Of a stretch of DNA of 10,590 nucleotides, positions 1-5,239 are shown one piece after another. A program made the translations under genes and the position numbers. The stretch spans positions 1-10,590 of the forward strand of contig WRBZ01000022.1 in assembly GCA_009784305.1 (NCBI GenBank). Direction: 5' to 3'. Origin of the DNA: Synergistaceae bacterium (GTDB lineage: Bacteria > Synergistota > Synergistia > Synergistales > Aminobacteriaceae). Numbering within the stretch: position 1 is the first letter of the stretch; each line of letters opens with the position of its first letter. The notes below the pieces were generated by a model. It did not search any database and was not told the DNA's origin. It was given only the letters and a program-made list of their open reading frames with translations.

Positions 1-423
1 AACAAGTTCGGTTATCAGCTTATCGTGGATAAGGACAATAATATTCTTGACCATGAAGAAGTGCTTTTGATACAGGGAGCAATGCGGACTGTGGATGAGA
101 TTTCTTCCGAGGCTCTGAAAAATGGATGTATTGTAATCATGGCTCATATTGACAAGCAGTCGTTTTCATATGAGACAGTATTAGGGCCGTTGCCGGGCGA
201 GTTTCAATGCAGCGCCATAGAACTATCGGCGCTGGTAGCCGAAAGTGAAATAACCGGATGGTATGAGAAATATCCGGACAGGACATTCATAAGATCGTCC
301 GACTCTCATAAAATTGACCAGATCTCACGTACCAGATGCAGCAGAATGAAGCTTGGAGAGCTTTCTTTCGATGAGGTGCGCCTCGCTTTGAGGCATGAAA
401 ACGGAAGGGAAGTTATTATATAG
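1..423 (+). CDS. PHP-domain metal-dependent phosphoesterase, C-terminal part (5' end outside window)
   Basis: The reading frame is open from base 1 to the TAG at 421-423, giving about 140 residues, so the gene starts upstream of the window. A GTG at 25 lies in frame but is internal and has no ribosome binding site. The fragment looks like the last part of a PHP (polymerase and histidinol phosphatase) domain. It has the stretch GCIVIMAHIDK, whose His matches the metal-binding 'AH' strand of the family, a nearby variable loop (GPLPGEF), then IRSSDSHKIDQI, whose Asp-x-His is the typical last metal-ligand motif. PHP proteins of this kind hydrolyse phosphoesters using two or three metal ions in the cytoplasm; the substrate cannot be told here. 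Similar proteins are known beside iron-only hydrogenase or NADH-dehydrogenase-like genes in anaerobes, so such genes might lie to the left, but that is inference. It ends 14 bases before the first possible start of the next gene. Confidence 0.75.
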   Translation, partial: NKFGYQLIVDKDNNILDHEEVLLIQGAMRTVDEISSEALKNGCIVIMAHIDKQSFSYETVLGPLPGEFQCSAIELSALVAESEITGWYEKYPDRTFIRSSDSHKIDQISRTRCSRMKLGELSFDEVRLALRHENGREVII

Positions 424-437
424 TGGACTAATCGTTT

Positions 438-1589
438 GTGAAAATATCGCGAAAAGTGTTGGGAGGAGTGAATCTTATTAGGAGTGTAAAATTTACCGTT
501 TGTTTTTTTTGTTATCTCATGTGTTTGCTGCTTTCAAAAGTAGCGTTTGCCGCGATGAGCGATCCCGGTTTCCTGGAACTATGCAAAGCAGGTTCTTTGC
601 AGCAAATCAAGGATGCTGTTGTAAACGGGGCAAATGTGAATGCAAGGGATGCGAATGACAGGTATTTTAAAGGGTATACACCACTTATGGCAGCGGCGCG
701 GGACAACCCTGACCCTGAAGTAATAACAGCCCTCATAGAAGCCGGTGCTGATATAAGCGCACGAACGGAAAATGGAATGTCGCCGCTTACATTTGCAGGG
801 TGGAAAAACTCCAATCCAGAAGTGCTGTCAGCCCTAATTAAGGCTGGCGCGGATGTAAACGAGAAGAATATTGTTGGAATTACGCCACTTATGTTTGCGG
901 CATGGGATAACTCCAATCTGGAAGTGATAAAAGTTTTTATTGAAGCTGGTGCGGATATAAACGCAAAGGATGTAAATGGAAGCACACCGCTTATATTGGC
1001 GGCGGAATGGAATACGAATTCTGGAATAACAAGAACTCTTATTGAGGCGGGTGCGGATATAAACGCGAAGTATGTAAACGGAAATACATCGCTAATGCTG
1101 GCAGCGGAATGGAACTCTAATCCGGAAGTAATAAAAGCTCTCATTGAGGCGGGTGCGGATGTAAATTCGAAGAATGCAGGCGGATATACGGTTCTTATGA
1201 TAGCGGCAAGCAACAACTCAAATTCGGAAGTATTATCAGTCATTATTGACGCGGGGGCGGATGTAAACGCGCAAACTGCCAGCAGAAAAACACCGCTCAT
1301 GTTGGTGGCGTTTGGCAACATTCCAAAATTAGCGGCGATTCTCATTGACGCGGGGGCTGATGTGAACGCGAAGGACGAAAACGGTATTACACCGCTCATG
1401 CTGGCGGCACACAAGAACTCCGCTGAAATGATAACAACTCTACTGAGATATGGGGCTGACTCCAAAGAAATGGATTACTCCGGCAAAATGGCGATAGACT
1501 ACGCGATTGGAAGAGAAGAACTTAATGATACCGAAGCATACCGAATCCTGCAAGGAATAGTTTTCCCTCCGCTTGATATAATTTATTAG
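438..1589 (+). CDS. Secreted ankyrin-repeat protein
   Basis: The 383-residue frame starts with a basic N-terminus and a hydrophobic stretch (about residues 19-38) ending in VAFA/A, a good signal peptidase I site, so the mature protein is probably exported to the periplasm or beyond. The rest is ankyrin repeats. A degenerate N-terminal cap (about 41-79) is followed by six repeats of exactly 34 residues (80-283), two of 33 (284-349) and a C-terminal cap (350-383). Typical repeat elements are TPLMLAA, then ALIEAGADVNAKD. Such repeats form protein-binding surfaces; the partner is unknown. The start is uncertain. GTG 438 has no good ribosome binding site, and the best one (GGGAGG, 461-466) sits only one base before an in-frame GTG at 468, or 10 bases before a rare ATT at 477. 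All these starts keep the signal peptide. An intrinsic terminator follows. The high mutual similarity of the repeats suggests recent expansion by duplication. Confidence 0.85.
   Translation: MKISRKVLGGVNLIRSVKFTVCFFCYLMCLLLSKVAFAAMSDPGFLELCKAGSLQQIKDAVVNGANVNARDANDRYFKGYTPLMAAARDNPDPEVITALIEAGADISARTENGMSPLTFAGWKNSNPEVLSALIKAGADVNEKNIVGITPLMFAAWDNSNLEVIKVFIEAGADINAKDVNGSTPLILAAEWNTNSGITRTLIEAGADINAKYVNGNTSLMLAAEWNSNPEVIKALIEAGADVNSKNAGGYTVLMIAASNNSNSEVLSVIIDAGADVNAQTASRKTPLMLVAFGNIPKLAAILIDAGADVNAKDENGITPLMLAAHKNSAEMITTLLRYGADSKEMDYSGKMAIDYAIGREELNDTEAYRILQGIVFPPLDIIY
675..1484 (+). repeat. Tandem ankyrin-coding repeats, mostly 102-bp units
   Basis: Eight consecutive in-frame units (six of 102 bp, then two of 99 bp) encode the ankyrin repeats. 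DNA similarity is highest over the 'GCGGGTGCGGATGTAAACGC'-like segment encoding AGADVNA, which recurs with few changes in every unit. The period is seen directly in the sequence. That the array can expand or contract by recombination is an inference from how similar the units are. Confidence 0.8.
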
Positions 1590-1611
1590 CATAAAATAAG
1601 TTGGTTTTGTG

Positions 1612-1617
1612 TATAAT
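1612..1617 (+). promoter_or_regulatory. Possible -10 element (TATAAT) just before the terminator hairpin
   Basis: A perfect TATAAT lies between the ankyrin stop codon and the hairpin at 1619. I find no convincing -35 box 16-18 bases upstream and no TGn extension, so the promoter is weakly supported. If it is used, transcription would begin almost at the hairpin, and the terminator would be the first thing transcribed in the leader of the next gene. Confidence 0.25.
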
Positions 1618-1618
1618 A

Positions 1619-1650
1619 GATAGCAGCTCATAATATGAGCTGCTATTTTT
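1619..1650 (+). terminator. Intrinsic terminator after the ankyrin gene
   Basis: TAGCAGCTCA (1621-1630) pairs perfectly with TGAGCTGCTA (1636-1645). One more T-A pair closes a 3-nt loop, and an A-U and a G-U pair can form at the base. TTTTT (1646-1650) follows at once. This is a standard Rho-independent terminator that separates the ankyrin gene from the next gene. Confidence 0.85.
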
Positions 1651-1667
1651 GAGAGTAGGTGTGCGTA

Positions 1668-2201
1668 ATGAGACCTAAACTTTTACTGTTTATAAGCGTT
1701 GTATTTATAAGCTTCGCCCTGAATATGGCTGCTGTTGTCATGAGTGCGGGGAATGATGCTGATCAAGGCGATAAATCAACTTCAGCAAGTTTGAATGATA
1801 TCGGTAAAGAAGAAATGGCAAAACAAATACTCTTTGAGATAAGGAACGTTGATGACCCAGCGGCAAAAGCCATGTTGTACAGAAAATTGGCGGAAGAATG
1901 TTCAAGTACCGAGTTTGCGCAGGAAGCCCTGTGGAAACTTTCCCAGCTTCACCTGGATGGTTTTGATGAGCCGAATGTAAATGAAGCGATTGGCTGCCTT
2001 GAGCGGTTTATTAAGATATATCCCGACTCTGAGTGGAGGTCTCATGTTGAGTTCAGCTTGCTTGGGCTTTATGAAAACGAGAAATTGTGGGCAAAGACAG
2101 CCGGGCTCAGCGAGAAACTGATAGCCGAAAACCCAAACATGCCAAATAGGTTGAAGGAAGAATTATTAAGACGATACAAAGCCGCAAAAAAATTGCTATA
2201 A
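1668..2201 (+). CDS. Small exported TPR-like (helical repeat) protein
   Basis: This is a 177-residue protein. ATG 1668 is preferred over the in-frame GTG at 1659 because AGGTG (1657-1661) then sits about 6 bases upstream. Residues 1-27 form a basic then hydrophobic segment, most likely a signal peptide cleaved near VMSA/GN; there is no lipobox Cys. A polar linker (28-48) is followed by all-helical sequence with TPR-like spacing. One pair runs from AMLYRKLAEEC through FAQEALWKLSQLHL. A second runs through NEAIGCLERFIKIYPDSEW and SLLGLYENEKLWAKTAGLSEKLIAENPN. The 'F-x-x-x-YPDSEW' segment resembles repeats of the BamD/CpoB periplasmic family, but the protein is too short and divergent to name. 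A scaffold or adaptor role in the cell envelope is inference. The stop codon overlaps the -10 element of the next operon. Confidence 0.65.
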   Translation: MRPKLLLFISVVFISFALNMAAVVMSAGNDADQGDKSTSASLNDIGKEEMAKQILFEIRNVDDPAAKAMLYRKLAEECSSTEFAQEALWKLSQLHLDGFDEPNVNEAIGCLERFIKIYPDSEWRSHVEFSLLGLYENEKLWAKTAGLSEKLIAENPNMPNRLKEELLRRYKAAKKLL

Positions 2202-2202
2202 T
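2194..2202 (+). promoter_or_regulatory. Extended -10 promoter for the comB-larC operon
   Basis: TGCTATAAT is a perfect match to the extended -10 consensus (TGnTATAAT). The -35 region is poor: GATACA at 2173-2178 with an 18-base spacer gives 3 of 6 matches. Extended -10 promoters can work without a good -35. The element overlaps the stop codon (TAA, 2199-2201) of the preceding gene and would start transcription near 2209, leaving a leader of about 38 bases before the TTG at 2247. Confidence 0.5.
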
Positions 2203-2246
2203 TAAATTATATGATACCGAAAAGTTTTTCCTACGGAGAGTGAGTA

Positions 2247-3233
2247 TTGCTAATGATAAAAGGTAACTCTTCTTTAAAAAACAAAATGTTTGAGATAGAG
2301 GCGGCGCTTTCGTTAAGCGAACCTCTGCCCACAGTTGATGTATGGCTGGTTTTGGATCTGCTCAGGGCAAGCACGACCATTGTTTCCTGGTTTGAGCGCG
2401 GAGGAAAGGAATTATATCCGGAAATGTCGATTGACTCGGCTCTTTCGCTTAAGGAAAGGATGCTCAAAGAGGGTTATCTGCCTCTGCTTATGGGAGAAAA
2501 AAATTCTGTCCCTCCGGATGGGTTTGACGCAGGAAACTCCCCGCTCGAAATCGATGAGCAAATGACGAGCAGGAGACCAACAGCCATCATGGCTACAACT
2601 AACGGAACGAAAGCTATACTTAAGGCGGTTTCAACCGGTGCAGCCGTTTATATCGTATGCGCCAGAAATGCTTTATTCGCGTTGGATTCAGCCATTACAA
2701 AAGGTCGCCATATAGGCATATTATGCGCAGGGCGCTTGGGACGACCGGGTGTTGATGATACTATATGCGCAGGGCTGTTAATTGAAAAACTCTGCGGCTT
2801 TTTGCCGGATTGCGTTATGTCAGACGGAGCTGTCATCGCGCTTAATGCATGGAAGAATTCTATGGGTTCTTTTGAACATAACATACGAACCGCAGTCCAT
2901 GCGAAGTTTTTGGAAAAAATCGGTTTTGGCAGGGATATCAGTTATGCCTGTGAGCAGGACAGATCCGTATATGTCCCTGAAGTAAAAGAAGTAGCAGATT
3001 TTTGTGATAGCGGGCTTCGCCCAATCATAACCTGTGAGAGTAAAGGCGGACTCAAGTTTTTAACACATGACGCTGTGCCTTCCGGGAGGAGCGAAGAAAG
3101 AATTATAGATGAAGAAAAAGAAAAGAAAGCAACCGGGACTAAAGATATATTCTTTGGCGGGAATTCTTATATGCGCAGTAAAAAACTCTCGAACCGAAAC
3201 CTTGATTTGGATTTTGGGGGTGGAAAAGATTGA
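2247..3233 (+). CDS. comB: ComB-family 2-phosphosulfolactate phosphatase
   Basis: ComB enzymes remove phosphate from 2-phosphosulfolactate in a Mg-dependent reaction. This is the second step of the phosphoenolpyruvate route to coenzyme M in methanogens; many bacteria that lack coenzyme M carry homologues of unclear role. Family blocks seen here are LDLLRASTTIV (36-46), FDAGNSPLEI (93-102), ATTNGTKAI (116-124), ILCAGRLGRPGVDDTICAG (158-176) and IGFGRDISYACEQDRSVYVP (225-244). The domain covers about residues 14-250. A polar, charged tail of some 50 residues (about 275-328) follows and has no obvious family counterpart. The start is taken as TTG 2247 because GGAGAG (2235-2240) lies 6 bases upstream; ATG 2253 (spacing 12) is the alternative. 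The stop overlaps the TTG of larC by 4 bases. No comA, comC or other sulfolactate genes are in the window, so the physiological substrate is uncertain. Confidence 0.82.
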   Translation: MLMIKGNSSLKNKMFEIEAALSLSEPLPTVDVWLVLDLLRASTTIVSWFERGGKELYPEMSIDSALSLKERMLKEGYLPLLMGEKNSVPPDGFDAGNSPLEIDEQMTSRRPTAIMATTNGTKAILKAVSTGAAVYIVCARNALFALDSAITKGRHIGILCAGRLGRPGVDDTICAGLLIEKLCGFLPDCVMSDGAVIALNAWKNSMGSFEHNIRTAVHAKFLEKIGFGRDISYACEQDRSVYVPEVKEVADFCDSGLRPIITCESKGGLKFLTHDAVPSGRSEERIIDEEKEKKATGTKDIFFGGNSYMRSKKLSNRNLDLDFGGGKD

Positions 3234-4459
3234 GGACCATTTACATTGATGCCTATGCCGGCGCTGCCGGTGATATGATGGTTGCAGCTTTGTTCTCTCT
3301 CCTGGCTTCCGCAGTCGGAACTGAAACCGCAGAACGGAGGTTCAGGGAAGAGCTCTCTAAAATGCCTCTCGAAAGCTATTGCATAGAACTGAAGAATGAT
3401 GCGAGGGGAGGAATTTCAGGAGTATCGTTCCGTGTATACGATGATTGTGAAGCGCATGTTTTATCTGAGGATTCTCCCCATCATATTCACAGGAATTTTA
3501 GCGATATCGAGAAAATATTTTTAAACAGTACTTTGCCTTCACGCGTGATCAGGGAAAGCATACATGCTTTTGCCGTCCTTGCGGAAGCCGAGGCAAGAGT
3601 TCATGGTATAAGCGTAGATGAAGTACATTTTCACGAAGTGGGCGCTATTGATTCCATAGTGGATATTGCGGGGACGTTTATCCTGATGGATCTTCTGAAA
3701 TGGCCAAGGGTGATATCTTCGAACATCAATGTTGGATCAGGAACCGTTAATTGCGCTCATGGAATACTTCCAGTCCCAGCTCCGGCTACATTGGAGCTCT
3801 TAAAAGGCTTACCGGTTTTCTCAATAGGAGAGGAAATGGAGCGAACGACCCCGACAGGAGCACTACTTATAAAGATTCTTGCTTCTGCTTTCTCATCCAT
3901 GCCTTCCGGAAAAGTAGTATTTGCGGGTTATGGGGTTGGGAAAAAAGTGAGCAGGGATATCCCGAACGTTCTCAGGGTTGTTCTGATAGAGTCAGGAGAA
4001 GAATCTTGCGATAATGACTTTTGCGTTTTGATTGAAACAAATATAGATGACATGATGCCGCAGGATTATCTTCCGGCAATGGATAAGCTATTTAAAAACG
4101 GCGCCCTTGATGTCTGGATGGAACCTATTTTTATGAAAAAGAACAGGCCGGCGCAGAAATTCTGTTGCCTTGTACCTCCTGAAAATAAAGAAACAGCAGC
4201 CGAAATAATACTGCGTCATACGACTACGCAGGGGGTAAGATATAATGTAGTTTCCCGGAGCAAACTTTTTTGGCGGACGGAAGAAGTTGATACCCCTTAC
4301 GGATTAATCAGAATGAAGAGCTCGAGGTTGGGGGATAGGGTATTGAGAGTTACTCCGGAACATGATGACCTTAAACGTATAGCGGCGGAATATGATATGC
4401 CGATTGGAGAAGTGCGCGCGATTGCGGCAAATATTATTAAGGAGAGTGATTTGTCTTGA
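3230..4459 (+). CDS. larC: LarC-type nickel insertion protein (nickel-pincer cofactor cyclometallase)
   Basis: In lactic acid bacteria LarC uses CTP to insert nickel into pyridinium-3,5-bisthiocarboxylic acid mononucleotide, making the nickel-pincer cofactor of lactate racemase and related enzymes. This 409-residue protein matches the family end to end: DAYAGAAGDMMVAAL (7-21), HFHEVGAIDSIVDIAG (133-148), INVGSGTVNCAHGILPVPAP (166-185), RTTPTGALLIK (205-215), GYGVGKK (233-239), ETNIDDMMPQ (269-278) and LDVWMEPIFMKKNRPA (293-308). The loop that is often a long His run is short here (H76, H84, H85, H87). In Lactobacillus plantarum larC is two frames joined by programmed frameshifting; here it is one open frame. 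TTG 3230 is supported by GGGGGTGG (about 3216-3223) and by the 4-nt TTGA overlap with comB. No larA, larB or larE is in the window, so the client enzyme must lie elsewhere. Confidence 0.88.
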   Translation: MRTIYIDAYAGAAGDMMVAALFSLLASAVGTETAERRFREELSKMPLESYCIELKNDARGGISGVSFRVYDDCEAHVLSEDSPHHIHRNFSDIEKIFLNSTLPSRVIRESIHAFAVLAEAEARVHGISVDEVHFHEVGAIDSIVDIAGTFILMDLLKWPRVISSNINVGSGTVNCAHGILPVPAPATLELLKGLPVFSIGEEMERTTPTGALLIKILASAFSSMPSGKVVFAGYGVGKKVSRDIPNVLRVVLIESGEESCDNDFCVLIETNIDDMMPQDYLPAMDKLFKNGALDVWMEPIFMKKNRPAQKFCCLVPPENKETAAEIILRHTTTQGVRYNVVSRSKLFWRTEEVDTPYGLIRMKSSRLGDRVLRVTPEHDDLKRIAAEYDMPIGEVRAIAANIIKESDLS

Positions 4460-5169
4460 CAGCTTTTATTATCTTGGTTTTGATTACTATTATTGCGATA
4501 TCGATAGGGATAAATGTGTACGTGCTGAGACGCGGCAAGGCTTCGGTTAAAGATATATCTTCCGTGCTCATGAATGGTATTCAGGAAGTTAGTGATCTTG
4601 CCACTCTTCGCCAAAACTTTCATTCAATAGTCACGTATGAGGATTTTCGTTCGCTGTTTGGCTTTCAATTACCTGGAACCCATAAAAAGTTTATTCTTAA
4701 GTATTCAGGAAATATTGCAGTTGGAACGGATTTGTCAAAAGCCAGTATTACGCAGTATGTTTCCGGAAAAGTTAAAATCACGCTGCCTTACAGCAGGATC
4801 TTGGATGTAACGGCGGATATGAAAAGTATAGATGTATACGATCAGCGTTCAGGTATTTTCAATCCCCTGTTATTAGATGATCAGAACCAATCCATAGCGG
4901 CAAACATTCTCGATGTTGAGGCAGAAGCAAGTTCCGGCGAACTTTTAGCTCGTTCGAATGAAAACGCAAAAAATATTCTTACATCCATTTGCAGAAGCAT
5001 AGGGATTGAAGCTGAAGTGGAATTTATTGACGAACCTGTTCTTCCGGAGCCGGAATCAATTTCTCATTCCTTGTCGTATTGCCAGCCTGAAAACTCTGTT
5101 GAGGCTGAGGCAAGTTTTATTGATGAGTACGTTCTTCAGGAGCAAAAGAATTCTAATAATCATGTTTGA
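4456..5169 (+). CDS. Membrane-anchored DUF4230-like protein
   Basis: This 237-residue protein starts at TTG 4456, overlapping the larC stop as TTGA, with AAGGAG (4439-4444) about 11 bases upstream. Residues 2-24 form one hydrophobic membrane segment with basic residues just after it, so the N-terminus anchors the protein and the rest is probably outside the cytoplasm. The core (about 45-190) resembles DUF4230. It shows IAVGTDLSKASITQYVSGKVKITLP in two halves (87-99 and 100-111), where the family has a 'G-x-DLSK' turn and an 'ITLP' strand, then ILDV and a helix ending in A-x-x-I-x-x-x-x-R-x-I-G. The function of DUF4230 is unknown. The tail (184-237) is acidic and carries a duplicated segment, EAEVEFIDEPVL and EAEASFIDEYVL. 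Coupling to larC suggests co-production but does not reveal a role. The assignment is from pattern recall, so moderate confidence. Confidence 0.68.
   Translation: MTAFIILVLITIIAISIGINVYVLRRGKASVKDISSVLMNGIQEVSDLATLRQNFHSIVTYEDFRSLFGFQLPGTHKKFILKYSGNIAVGTDLSKASITQYVSGKVKITLPYSRILDVTADMKSIDVYDQRSGIFNPLLLDDQNQSIAANILDVEAEASSGELLARSNENAKNILTSICRSIGIEAEVEFIDEPVLPEPESISHSLSYCQPENSVEAEASFIDEYVLQEQKNSNNHV
5005..5145 (+). repeat. Imperfect direct repeat in the C-terminus of the DUF4230-like protein
   Basis: Two 48-base in-frame copies (5005-5052 and 5098-5145), 93 bases apart start to start, match at about 32 of 48 bases and 10 of 16 residues (EAE, FIDE, VL, E). Most differences are at third codon positions or fall in the variable Pro/Gln residues. 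A shorter related segment, VEAEAS, occurs earlier at residues 154-159. The repeat points to an old internal duplication of an acidic motif. Confidence 0.65.
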
Positions 5170-5181
5170 GAATTCTTTTGC
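5142..5181. repeat. Perfect 13-bp inverted repeat at the DUF4230 gene / ugd junction
   Basis: GCAAAAGAATTCT (5142-5154) and AGAATTCTTTTGC (5169-5181) are exact reverse complements separated by 14 bases, and the repeat spans the stop codon of the upstream gene. Each arm contains the self-palindrome AGAATTCT (5147-5154 and 5169-5176), the two copies starting 22 bases apart, about two helical turns. No T-run follows the second arm, so it is not a standard terminator. It could be an operator for a dimeric regulator or an RNA hairpin separating the two halves of the operon. Confidence 0.6.
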
Positions 5182-5239
5182 ATATACAAACAAGATTCGC
5201 CGTTCAAAAATACTAAGTAATGATGATGGAGACTAATTC

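Noticed and set aside
1..437. Possible separate small gene starting at GTG 25
   Set aside because: The frame is open to base 1 with sequence that continues the same PHP-like domain, so the GTG is internal to a gene cut by the window edge.
512..1465. Long open frame of 317 codons on the minus strand opposite the ankyrin gene
   Set aside because: It mirrors the ankyrin repeat periodicity (repeated FTSAPAS-like segments are the reverse reading of AGADVNA codons), has no ribosome binding site or known motif, and the + strand frame is clearly the real protein.
1440..1631. 63-codon minus-strand frame across the ankyrin gene end and the terminator
   Set aside because: It runs through the terminator hairpin and the 3' end of a convincing gene, and has no family resemblance.
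4297..4623. 108-codon minus-strand frame across the larC / DUF4230 junction
   Set aside because: Both + strand genes are well supported and overlap by 4 bases there. The minus frame has no recognisable domain or translation signal.
5142..5181. Reading the inverted repeat as an insertion-sequence end or CIRCE heat-shock element
   Set aside because: There is no transposase or target-site duplication, and the arms do not match the CIRCE TTAGCACTC/GAGTGCTAA sequence.
5166..5216. Possible internal promoter for ugd (TTGAGA or TTGCAT with TACTAA)
   Set aside because: No combination gives an acceptable -10 box at 16-18 base spacing, so only the inverted repeat is reported.
5006..5236. 76-codon + strand frame overlapping the end of the DUF4230-like gene and reaching ugd
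   Set aside because: It is an out-of-frame shadow. Its internal repetition simply reflects the duplicated motif in the real frame, and it has no ribosome binding site at its start.
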